A stretch of DNA of 64,000 bases, from assembly GCF_041081105.1 (NCBI RefSeq), contig NZ_CP163528.1:1426001-1490000 (forward strand), read 5' to 3'. Position 1 is the stretch's first letter; every line of letters starts with the position of its first letter. This DNA is from Promicromonospora sp. Populi (GTDB taxonomy: Bacteria > Actinomycetota > Actinomycetes > Actinomycetales > Cellulomonadaceae). The position numbers were made by a program, and so were the translations under genes. The notes under the pieces are model-generated. The model was not told where the DNA came from and ran no database searches. It saw nothing but the letters and a program-made list of their open reading frames with translations. Positions 1-7,212 of the stretch are shown in pieces.

Positions 1-433
1 CCGGCTTGCGGCCCTCGCGCGCCATCTGCCGCACGACGGCCAGGATCATGGCGTCCATGTCCTTCATGTCGACGGCGCCGCGCCCCCACAGCAGCCCGTC
101 GGTCAGCTCCGCGCCGAACGGGTCCACGCTCCAGTCGTCCTTCGCCGCCGGTACGACGTCGAGGTGCCCGTGCAGGACGAGCGCGGGGCGACTCTGGTCC
201 TGCCCCTCCAGCCGCACGACGACGGAGGCGCGCCCCGGCCTGGACTCGAACAGCTCGGGCGCAAGGCCGACCTCGTGCAGCAGCTCCATGACGTACTCGG
301 CGGCGGCGCGCTCCCCCGGCCCCTCGTCGTTGCCGAAGTTCGAGGTGTCGAACCGGATCAGGTCCTGACAGATCCGGATCACCTCGTCGGCGGCTGCGGG
401 GACGGCAGTGGCGGTGGGAACAGTCTCAGTCAC
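1..433 (-). CDS. M20-family metallopeptidase (partial, N-terminal part)
   Basis: The window edge cuts this gene, so only the first 144 codons are visible. Reading from a GTG at 433 gives an M20/ArgE/DapE-type dipeptidase N-terminus. The HGHLDVVP segment holds the first zinc-binding His and its partner Asp, and GRGAVDMKD holds the bridging Asp. M20 enzymes are cytosolic two-zinc peptidases or deacylases that cleave small peptides or N-acyl amino acids. The exact substrate cannot be read from this part. An ATG four bases upstream runs straight into TGA, so GTG is the most reasonable start. The gene is the last visible member of the leftward strand and lies 92 bp from the M3 peptidase gene, so a shared role in peptide turnover is possible. 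Confidence 0.85.
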   Translation of the reverse strand, partial: MTETVPTATAVPAAADEVIRICQDLIRFDTSNFGNDEGPGERAAAEYVMELLHEVGLAPELFESRPGRASVVVRLEGQDQSRPALVLHGHLDVVPAAKDDWSVDPFGAELTDGLLWGRGAVDMKDMDAMILAVVRQMAREGRKP

Positions 434-525
434 ATGGGCCACCGTACCCAGCACATGTGACACGGACGGTCCCCGGCCGCCTCCGTCTCGCCGTTTGACC
501 CGCCCGGGCGCAGACCCGCCCGACC

Positions 526-2664
526 TCAGACCAGACCGCGCCGCTTCAGCAGCGGCGCGATCTCCGCGGCTCGTCCCCGCAGGTCCTCGAACGACACCAG
601 CGGGTCCTGCGAGCCGCCACGGGCCAGCAGCTTGCGCCGGAACGCCTCGCCGTTCTCCCGGGTCAGCCCGCCGTGCTCGGCGTACCACTCGACGGTGTCG
701 GCGTCGAGCACCTCGGACCAGATGTACGAGTAGTACCCGGCCGAGTACCCACCGCCGAAGGCGTGGTTGAAGTAGGTGGTGCGGTACCGCGGGGGTACGG
801 ACGCGAAGTCGACACCGGCTGCCGCGAGCGCCGCCGCCTCGAAGGGCAGCACGTCCTCGACCGACGCCGGGACCTGCTCCGGCGTGAGCTGGTGCCAGGC
901 CTGGTCGAGCAGCGCGGCGGCGAGGTACTCCGTCGTCGCGAATCCCTCGCCCCAGATGCGGGAGGCGAGCATCGTGTCGACCCACTGGGCGGGCATCGGC
1001 TCGCCGGTGGCGTGGTGCACCGCGAACGACCTCAGGATGGCGGGCTCCCACGACCACATCTCGTTGACCTGAGACGGGTACTCGACGAAGTCGCGCGGCA
1101 CCGAGGTGCCCGACTGCGACGGGTAGCGCACGTCGCTGAGCAGCCCGTGCAGCGCGTGCCCGAACTCGTGGAACAGGGTGGTGACCTCGTTCCACGCGAG
1201 CAGGGTGGGCTCGCCCGGCGGCGGCTTGACGATGTTGAGGTTGTTCACCACGACGGGCCGCTGGCCCAGCAGGTGGCTCTGGCGCACGAGGCTGTTCATC
1301 CAGGCCCCGCCGCGCTTGGACTCGCGGGTGTACCAGTCGGCGAGGAACAGGCCGAGGCCGGTGTCGGGCTCCCCCGGTTCCGGCGCGTCGAACACCTCGA
1401 AGACCCGCACGTCCGGGTGGTAGCCCTGCAGGTCGGTGCGCTCGGCGAACGAGAGGCCGAACAGGAGGTGCGCGGCCTTGAACACGCCGTCGTGCGCGAC
1501 ACGCTCGAGCTCGAGGTAGGGGCGCAGCGCGGCGTCGTCCAGGTTGAACCGTTCCTTGCGCACCGCCTCGCTGAGGTAGGACCAGTCGGCCGCGGCGACG
1601 CCGTCCGAGCCCTCGCCGTCAGTACCTTCGCTGTCCGACGTCGTCCCGCTCACCTTCGCGAGCTCGCTCGCCTCCCGCCTCGCGTTGGCTACCGCGGCCG
1701 GGGCCAGGCGAGCGAGCATCTGGTTGACGGCGGCTGTGGTGCCCGCTGTCGCGTCGGCGGCGACGTACGCGCCGTGGTGCTCGTAGCCGAGCAGCTGCGC
1801 ATGTTCGGCGCGCAGTCGGACGAGCTCGAGGAGCACCTCGCGGGTGTCTGCGTCGCCGCCGGTGGCGCCACGCTCCATGGAGGCCTGCTGCACCCGCTCG
1901 CGGACGGCGGGGTTCTCCAGGGAGGCGAGCACGTTCTGGTGGGTGAAGAGCTGCATCTCCAGGAGCCAGCCCTCCCGTCCGCGCGCCTCGGCGGCGGCCC
2001 GGGCGCCGGCCTTGGCGTCCGCGGAGAGGCCGGCCAGCTCGGCCTCGTCGGTCACGAGCACGCTCGCCTCGTTGGCGCCGGCCAGGATCTTGCGCCCGAA
2101 GCTCGCCTCCAGCGAGGTGATCCTCGCGTTGAGGTCGCGCAGCGTGTCCTGGTCCGCCTCGGCCAGAGCGATGCCGGAGCGCTTGAACTGCGTCATGAGC
2201 CGGTCGAGGAGGTACGCGGTGTCGGGCTCCAGGGCGAGGGTGCCTGCCGCGGCGGCGTCGGCCAGGGAACGTACGCGCGCGTACAGGCGGGCGTCCATCA
2301 GGATCGAGTCCTGGTGCGCCGCGAACCGGGGCGCGAGGCGCTCCTGGATGTCCTCCAGACCCGGCGTCGAGTCCGCGGACAGCCGGCCGTGGAAGGTCGC
2401 GGCCGCCCGGGCCAGGGGCTGGCCTGCGCGCTCCAGCGCCTCCAGGGTGTTCTCGACGCCGGCCGGCTCGGGGTTCGTCGCGATCGCCTCTACCTCGGCG
2501 CGGTGGGCTGCCATGCCCGCGACGATCGCGGGCTCGTAGTGTTCCTCGCGGATCGCGGAGAAGTCCGGCAGCCCGTACGGCAGGGTGGACGGGACGGCGA
2601 AGGGGTTGGCCGGATCGAGCTCGGTGCGCTCGCCCTCGAAGGTGGTGTCGCTGGGGGAGGTCAT
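526..2664 (-). CDS. M3-family zinc oligopeptidase (peptidyl-dipeptidase Dcp/OpdA type)
   Basis: This 712-residue soluble metallopeptidase carries the thimet-oligopeptidase signature HEFGHALHG near residue 496 and a downstream glutamate in the VNEMWSWEP segment that would complete the zinc site. Family members hydrolyse short cytosolic peptides, such as signal-peptide fragments and protein breakdown products. The length matches bacterial Dcp/OpdA (about 680-715 residues). The frame stays open far upstream, but family similarity begins just after the ATG at 2664 (MTSPSD). Another in-frame ATG at 2682 is possible. No strong Shine-Dalgarno supports either one. It is transcribed divergently from the DUF6314 gene, with about 50 bp between them. 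Confidence 0.93.
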   Translation of the reverse strand: MTSPSDTTFEGERTELDPANPFAVPSTLPYGLPDFSAIREEHYEPAIVAGMAAHRAEVEAIATNPEPAGVENTLEALERAGQPLARAAATFHGRLSADSTPGLEDIQERLAPRFAAHQDSILMDARLYARVRSLADAAAAGTLALEPDTAYLLDRLMTQFKRSGIALAEADQDTLRDLNARITSLEASFGRKILAGANEASVLVTDEAELAGLSADAKAGARAAAEARGREGWLLEMQLFTHQNVLASLENPAVRERVQQASMERGATGGDADTREVLLELVRLRAEHAQLLGYEHHGAYVAADATAGTTAAVNQMLARLAPAAVANARREASELAKVSGTTSDSEGTDGEGSDGVAAADWSYLSEAVRKERFNLDDAALRPYLELERVAHDGVFKAAHLLFGLSFAERTDLQGYHPDVRVFEVFDAPEPGEPDTGLGLFLADWYTRESKRGGAWMNSLVRQSHLLGQRPVVVNNLNIVKPPPGEPTLLAWNEVTTLFHEFGHALHGLLSDVRYPSQSGTSVPRDFVEYPSQVNEMWSWEPAILRSFAVHHATGEPMPAQWVDTMLASRIWGEGFATTEYLAAALLDQAWHQLTPEQVPASVEDVLPFEAAALAAAGVDFASVPPRYRTTYFNHAFGGGYSAGYYSYIWSEVLDADTVEWYAEHGGLTRENGEAFRRKLLARGGSQDPLVSFEDLRGRAAEIAPLLKRRGLV

Positions 2665-2715
2665 AGGGACATCTTTACGCATGGTTCCGACTGCTCCACG
2701 CCTTAGGGTTGGGGC

Positions 2716-3174
2716 GTGGATCCTCTTCTGCTTGCCGGTAGATGGGCGTTCTGGCGGGAGGTCCACGACCATCTGGACGGCGTGGAGTACACCGCCGACG
2801 GCGACGCCGAGCTCACCCTTCAGGACGACGGGCGGGTCCGCTGGGCGGAGCACGGCACCCTGCGCTGGGCCACGGGTACGACGCCGGTCGAGCGCACGCT
2901 GTTCCTGGTCCGTGCCGATCCGGCCGCCGCTGACGCCCCGGCCACCGTCGACCAGTCCAGCTGGCGCGTCACGTTCGAGGACGGCCGCGACTTCCACCCC
3001 TGGACCGCGGGGCCGGTGGAGCACCTGTGCGGGCGCGACCTCTACCGGGGCGGGATCGAGGCGCCGGCCGACCGGCCGCCGTCGTCGGCATGGCACCTGA
3101 CCTGGCGTGTGACGGGCCCGGAGAAGGACTACACCATGCACACCGCCTACTCCCGCCCCACCCCACACAACTGA
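2716..3174 (+). CDS. DUF6314 family protein
   Basis: This 152-residue cytosolic protein starts at a GTG and has no signal peptide or membrane segment. It opens with a GRWAFWREVHD segment and has many Trp, Arg and acidic residues in an alternating beta-like pattern (RVRWAEHG, HLTWRVTG). That fits the small lipocalin-like DUF6314 family, whose function is unknown. It is divergent from the M3 peptidase gene. Its stop codon sits inside the left arm of a long perfect palindrome that probably ends transcription. The family call is from recognition of the N-terminal pattern only. Confidence 0.7.
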   Translation: MDPLLLAGRWAFWREVHDHLDGVEYTADGDAELTLQDDGRVRWAEHGTLRWATGTTPVERTLFLVRADPAAADAPATVDQSSWRVTFEDGRDFHPWTAGPVEHLCGRDLYRGGIEAPADRPPSSAWHLTWRVTGPEKDYTMHTAYSRPTPHN

Positions 3175-3230
3175 GTGCGGGGTATCTGTCGGACCAACGA
3201 ACGTCGGCCCAACAGATACCCCGCACTCAG
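3171..3230. terminator. Perfect 19-bp inverted repeat, probable bidirectional terminator
   Basis: Arms at 3171-3189 and 3212-3230 are perfect reverse complements (CTGAGTGCGGGGTATCTGT), with a 22-nt loop. It lies between the convergent DUF6314 gene and the alginate-lyase-like gene, and includes the DUF6314 stop codon. There is no U-tract, as is usual in high-GC actinobacteria. A rearranged copy of the arm plus loop lies inside the ABC-F gene at 7668-7710. Confidence 0.75.
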
Positions 3231-3243
3231 CTAACGCACCCGC

Positions 3244-4551
3244 CTAGGGGATGACGTTCGGGTTGTTCGCATGCGTGAGGGTCTCCCACGCGACGAACAG
3301 GTTGTTGGTGCCCGCCGGCCGGGTCGACTCGGTCAGGGCCCGGGTGTTCGTCATGACGTTGCCCTGCCGGAAGCTCAGGGCGTTGAGCCCGACCTCCGTG
3401 ATCGGGCCGAGGCCCAGGTGCACCGTCCCGCCGCAGAGCCAGGACGGCACCGCGGTACCGCGCTGGTAGGTCGAGTGGAAGCCGAGCGCGTACCTCAGCC
3501 GCTCCCCCACCTGCGGGTAGACGTCGTCGCCCTGGATCAGGGCGGTCTCCGCCACGTGGGAGATCGCCGAGATGCCGTAGCCCGTGTGCGTGAAGTCCCG
3601 GCAGGTCTCCTGCGCCAGGCCGTTGACCAGCGTGCGCTGGTTGTGCCAGTACGCGAAGATCTGGTCGGGCGTGTCCCGGCCGGAGCCGGGCACGGTGCGC
3701 GGCACCGACCCGTCGGAGGTCAGGTAGATGAACGCCGGCACTCGGGTGAGGAACCGCGCACGGGCGGAGGCGTAGGCGTTCCGGTCGTCGAGGAAGATGG
3801 AGATGTTGATGGCTGCCTCCATCATCGACAGCTCCCAGTTGCCGTTGCTGTTCGACCCGTTGATGACCTCGGGCAGGTAGACGTTGCGCAGCATCGTCTC
3901 GAACCGGTCGGCGTCGGCCGCGGACCAGCCCGCGCCCGTGAACCGGATGATCTCTGCGGCGCGCGGCCACACCGAGCCCGCCCACCCCGTCTGCAGCGGG
4001 GCGTTCGAGTTGGTGTGGTCCCGGATCACGGGCGACCACGCGTTCATGATCTGGATCGACTTCTGCGCGTACCGCGTGTCCCTGGTCACCGACCAGGCCA
4101 GCGCGTGGGTGTACGCGGCGATCGCGTCCTCCCGCTCGTCCGTGCACCCGTTGTTCGGGTTCGAGTAGGACCCGCACTCGACGATCGCCCGCGGGTGCGG
4201 GGTGTACGACAGGGACGCGTACCGGCTTCCCATCATCGAGTTGTAGGCGCTCGTCCACGGCTGCGCCCCGGCCTGCACCCGCCCCCGGATGAAGTCGAGC
4301 TGCGGCGCGCTGACGTGCACACCCGGGTGGGTGAACGTCACGGGCACGTCGGCGGGAGCGATCGGGTCTGCCTCTGGCGCCGGCAGCGCCTCCTGCCCGA
4401 CGGTGGCACCCGCCTCGGGCGCGGCGGTCGCCGTCCCCGAAGCGAGGGCGGTCGCAGGCAGGATCAGCCCGACGGCGATCCCGAGCGCCAGCAGGGCACG
4501 TGCCCGGCTGCTGATCCTGTTGCTCATCCTGGTCCCCATCCCGGCGCTCAT
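3244..4551 (-). CDS. Secreted alginate-lyase-like polysaccharide lyase
   Basis: This protein of about 435 residues has an N-terminal signal peptide (basic start, hydrophobic ALLALGIAVGLILPATALA) and an Ala/Pro linker, followed by an all-alpha alginate_lyase-type domain from about residue 75. Typical family segments include HPGVHVSAPQLD, the Asn/Trp-rich NSNGNWELSM, and a Tyr/His-rich central part. Such enzymes depolymerise uronic-acid polysaccharides outside the cell by beta-elimination, but the true substrate is not readable here. The ATG at 4551 overlaps the chitinase stop (TGATG), so it is probably translationally coupled to that gene. In-frame ATGs at 4539 and 4527 would also keep the signal peptide. 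The neighbours suggest a shared polysaccharide-scavenging role. Confidence 0.8.
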   Translation of the reverse strand: MSAGMGTRMSNRISSRARALLALGIAVGLILPATALASGTATAAPEAGATVGQEALPAPEADPIAPADVPVTFTHPGVHVSAPQLDFIRGRVQAGAQPWTSAYNSMMGSRYASLSYTPHPRAIVECGSYSNPNNGCTDEREDAIAAYTHALAWSVTRDTRYAQKSIQIMNAWSPVIRDHTNSNAPLQTGWAGSVWPRAAEIIRFTGAGWSAADADRFETMLRNVYLPEVINGSNSNGNWELSMMEAAINISIFLDDRNAYASARARFLTRVPAFIYLTSDGSVPRTVPGSGRDTPDQIFAYWHNQRTLVNGLAQETCRDFTHTGYGISAISHVAETALIQGDDVYPQVGERLRYALGFHSTYQRGTAVPSWLCGGTVHLGLGPITEVGLNALSFRQGNVMTNTRALTESTRPAGTNNLFVAWETLTHANNPNVIP

Positions 4552-5930
4552 CAGAAGCCCGCCGTAATACGAGTGAACTCCCACGCCGGCTGCGTGACGC
4601 CGCTGCACGTGTCGGTGAGCCCGCCTGCGCACTGCCGGTCTCGGTTGACGGACCAGAACGCGAGGCGCGTCAGCCCGTTGGTGTTGGCGTAGTTACGGAT
4701 CTGCGTCCAGGCCGCGGTCGTGGTGACCTCACCCTGGTCGGACATGCCGTTCATGCCGGAGATACCCATGTGGGCGTAGGCCTGGGCCGCGGTCCAGCCG
4801 AACGAGGACTGGAGCTGGGCCCGCAAGCCCTCGGACGCGCTGATCGTGGACGTCGCGATGTTCGTCGAGCCGAAGTTGAACGGCATGATCGTGTAGTTGT
4901 CGATCGGGACGCTCAGCTGGGCGGCACGGTTGACAAGCCGCACACCCGCGGCGGTGAGCCCGGACTGGCCCGTACCGATCGTGACGGCGATCCGCACGTT
5001 CGGGTTGTTCTGCTTGACGATGATCAGGCCCTGCAGGATGCGGTCCTGGACCGTGTAGTTCTCGAACTCGTCAGAGTTCTCGATGTCGAAGTCCACGACG
5101 GTGGGTCCGTGCGCGTTGATCACCTGCTGCACGGCCGCGGCGTACGCGGCGGGCGTGGAGCAGTTCGGGCCCAGCTTGTTGCCGGACCAGCCGCCGAACG
5201 AGATCTGCACCTGGCCGCCCGCGGCCTTGATCGCGTTGATGGTCGACTGGTCGACGCCACCGGTGAGCGGCCGGCTGCCGTCCCAGGCAGGGTTGCAGCC
5301 ACCGGAGGACAGGATGAACGCCATGGTGAACGACCGCACACCCGTCTGGCTCATGATCGACGTCGCGCTCGGCGGGCTACCCCAGCCGAGGTACAGGTAG
5401 GGCGCGCCCGGCATCTTTGCCGGGTTGGTGGGCGGTGTGCCGCCGCCGGCGGCCGGGACCGTCCAGCGCTGGTTGGCTCCGGCGAAGCAGTCCCAGATCT
5501 GCAGGGGCGTGGCGTCCGCCGAGCTGTTGCCGGTCACGTCGAGGCACCTGCCGAGCGAGCGCAGGGTGCCGTCAGCGTTGGCGGTCCACTGCTGCGCGGC
5601 GCTGCCGTTGCAGTCCCAGAGGTTCACGCGGGTGCCGTTGGCGCTGGCCCCGCCCGCGACGTTGAGACACTTGCCGAGTGCGCGGACGGTGCCGTCGCCG
5701 GGCCGGTCCCAGCTCTGGGCGCCCGTGCCGTTGCAGGCGTACAGCTGCACCTGGGTGCCGTTCGCCGTGGCCGCACCGGCGACGTCGGCGCACTTGGCGC
5801 CCAAGCCGGTGATCGTTCCCGTCGCTGCTTGCGCCGGCAGCGCACCGGCACCGAGCGCGAACGCGGTGACGAGCGCCATCGAAAGAGCAGCGAGGCCGCC
5901 GAGGACACGGCGCCGTAGTCGTGCTTGCAT
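4551..5930 (-). CDS. Secreted GH18 chitinase with N-terminal CBM13 (ricin-B-like) domain
   Basis: This 459-residue exochitinase-like protein hydrolyses beta-1,4-GlcNAc polymer outside the cell. Order of parts: Sec signal peptide (RRRVLGGLAALSMALVTAFALGAGALPAQA), CBM13 trefoil with three Q-x-W repeats (AQSWDR, AQQWTA, NQRWTV) at about residues 37-165, short Gly/Pro linker, and GH18 barrel to the end. The barrel has the catalytic motif VVDFDIEN near residue 280, where Glu is the acid/base, and the beta-3 SFGGWSG segment. An upstream in-frame ATG exists at 5945, but the Shine-Dalgarno AGGAGG lies between the two and is correctly spaced for the ATG at 5930, so 5930 is chosen. It is coupled downstream to the lyase gene. 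Its GH18 domain closely resembles that of the chitinase just upstream, which points to duplication plus CBM gain or loss. Confidence 0.94.
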   Translation of the reverse strand: MQARLRRRVLGGLAALSMALVTAFALGAGALPAQAATGTITGLGAKCADVAGAATANGTQVQLYACNGTGAQSWDRPGDGTVRALGKCLNVAGGASANGTRVNLWDCNGSAAQQWTANADGTLRSLGRCLDVTGNSSADATPLQIWDCFAGANQRWTVPAAGGGTPPTNPAKMPGAPYLYLGWGSPPSATSIMSQTGVRSFTMAFILSSGGCNPAWDGSRPLTGGVDQSTINAIKAAGGQVQISFGGWSGNKLGPNCSTPAAYAAAVQQVINAHGPTVVDFDIENSDEFENYTVQDRILQGLIIVKQNNPNVRIAVTIGTGQSGLTAAGVRLVNRAAQLSVPIDNYTIMPFNFGSTNIATSTISASEGLRAQLQSSFGWTAAQAYAHMGISGMNGMSDQGEVTTTAAWTQIRNYANTNGLTRLAFWSVNRDRQCAGGLTDTCSGVTQPAWEFTRITAGF

Positions 5931-5960
5931 GGTCGTCCTCCTCATTAACTTTCAAGCCTG

Positions 5961-5983
5961 TAAGTGAGGAGAACGTACGACTT
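5961..5983 (-). promoter_or_regulatory. Promoter-region block shared by both chitinase genes
   Basis: The block at 5961-5983 matches 7153-7176 at about 17 of 24 positions, with conserved TAAGT, GAGA and CGTAC. Both copies lie about 30 nt upstream of a chitinase start. It is either a conserved promoter or activator site, or a relic of the duplication of the two genes. Confidence 0.4.
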
Positions 5984-6030
5984 CTTTGCTGCCAGCAACA
6001 TTGGGGCTAACACGTACAGGGGTCACACAG

Positions 6031-6043
6031 GGAAAGCGCTTCC
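6031..6043. promoter_or_regulatory. Possible LacI-family operator upstream of the CBM13 chitinase
   Basis: The sequence GGAAAGCGCTTCC has the AAGCGCTT palindromic core typical of LacI/CebR-type sugar-responsive operators, one base short of perfect symmetry. It lies about 100 bp upstream of the chitinase start. No LacI gene is in the window. Confidence 0.4.
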
Positions 6044-6074
6044 ACGTACATGGGCTGCAAAGGAACGCACAAGA

Positions 6075-6099
6075 AAGGCGGCCGGAGACCGGCCGCCTT
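6075..6099 (-). terminator. Terminator after the second chitinase gene
   Basis: An 11-bp perfect stem (AAGGCGGCCGG, 6075-6085 with 6089-6099) with a 3-nt loop is followed on the minus strand by a T-rich run (TTTCTTG). It sits 25 bp past the stop of the chitinase at 6124 and separates the two chitinase transcription units. Confidence 0.85.
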
Positions 6100-6123
6100 C
6101 CCTGCGTCGGACCCCAGCCCGTG

Positions 6124-7125
6124 TCAGAACCCCGCGGTGATCCGCGTGAACTCGAGGTTCGCCTGGTTGATGCCGCTGCAGTTCGACGTCACACCGCCAC
6201 CCGGGCAGGGCCGGTCGCGGTTGACCGCCCAGTACGCAAAGCGGGTCAGGCCGTGCGAGCTGGCCCAGTCGCGGATCTGGGTCCACTGGCCGGGCGTGGT
6301 GGTCTCACCGACGTCGGACAACCCGTTCATGCCGGAGATGCCGGAATGGGCGTACGCCTCGGCGTCGGACCAGCCGCGCGCTGACCTGAGCTGGTTCTTC
6401 AGGCCCTCGGCGGCGCTGATCGTGTCGGCGACCATGTCGGAACCGCCGAAGTCGAACGTCATGATCGTGTAGTTGTCGATCGGCGTGCCCAGCTCGGCGG
6501 CGCGCGTGATCAGGCGCGCCCCGGCCCCGGCCGGCCCGCTGATCGAGGTCGGGATGGTCACGACGGTCTGCACGCTCGGGTTGTTCTGCTTCACTATCGC
6601 GATGCCCCGTAGGATCCGGTCCTGGACGGCATAGTTCTCGAGCTCGTCGGTGTTCTCGATGTCGAAGTCGACGACGTTGGGCTGGTGCGCGTTGATGACC
6701 TGCTGCACGGCCCCGGCGAACGCCTCCGGGCTGGAGCAGTTCGGGCCCAGCTTGTTGCCGGACCAGCCGCCGAACGAGATCTGCACCTGGCCGCCTGCGC
6801 CCTTGATCGCGTTGATGGTCGACTGGTCGACACCGCCGGTCAGCGGCCGGCTGCCGTCCCACGCGGGGTTGCAACCTCCTGACGAGAGCATGAACGCCAT
6901 GGTGAACGCGTCGACGCCGGTCTCGCTCATCACCGAGGTCGCGCTCTGCGGGTCGCCCCAGCCGAGGTACAGGTAGGGCGCGCCGGGCATCTTCGCCGTC
7001 ACGGCCTGGGTGTCGACACCGGGCCCGCTCGCCTCCATGGCAACGGCACCGGCCATGCCTGAGGCGGCCAGGACCATCGCGGCCACTCCACTGAGCAGGG
7101 CGAGGCGTCTCGGGTTGGTCTTCAT
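6124..7125 (-). CDS. Secreted GH18 chitinase, catalytic domain only
   Basis: This 333-residue protein has a signal peptide (MKTNPRRLALLSGVAAMVLAASGMAGAVA) followed directly by a GH18 catalytic domain. It shows SFGGWSGNKLGPN, the active-site VVDFDIEN near residue 153, and a C-terminal AYWAVNRDR segment. It lacks the CBM13 domain of its downstream neighbour but is otherwise very similar to that enzyme, so the two are probably tandem duplicates. It should release chito-oligosaccharides extracellularly. The ATG at 7125 has a GGGAGA Shine-Dalgarno. A terminator hairpin ends the unit, so it has its own promoter region. The pair, one with and one without a binding module, suggests division between insoluble and soluble chitin. 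Confidence 0.94.
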   Translation of the reverse strand: MKTNPRRLALLSGVAAMVLAASGMAGAVAMEASGPGVDTQAVTAKMPGAPYLYLGWGDPQSATSVMSETGVDAFTMAFMLSSGGCNPAWDGSRPLTGGVDQSTINAIKGAGGQVQISFGGWSGNKLGPNCSSPEAFAGAVQQVINAHQPNVVDFDIENTDELENYAVQDRILRGIAIVKQNNPSVQTVVTIPTSISGPAGAGARLITRAAELGTPIDNYTIMTFDFGGSDMVADTISAAEGLKNQLRSARGWSDAEAYAHSGISGMNGLSDVGETTTPGQWTQIRDWASSHGLTRFAYWAVNRDRPCPGGGVTSNCSGINQANLEFTRITAGF

Positions 7126-7152
7126 CGTCGTCTCCCGAAGATGTAGGTCGGA

Positions 7153-7176
7153 TAAGTAAAGAGACCGTACAACCAG
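7153..7176 (-). promoter_or_regulatory. Promoter-region block of the second chitinase
   Basis: This is the counterpart of the block at 5961-5983 (TAAGT, GAGA and CGTAC conserved), 28 nt upstream of the start codon. Shared position and sequence suggest the two chitinases respond to one regulator. Confidence 0.4.
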
Positions 7177-7212
7177 GGTGAAATTTGGCGCATCAGGGTT
7201 ATCCCGTATCCG

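Noticed and set aside
673..2706. Long plus-strand frame opposite the M3 peptidase gene
   Set aside because: It is a mirror of a real minus-strand gene in high-GC DNA: Arg/Gly/Val-rich with no motif, while the other strand has HEFGH.
5931..5945. Upstream ATG of the CBM13 chitinase
   Set aside because: The ribosome binding site AGGAGG lies after it and is spaced for the next ATG.
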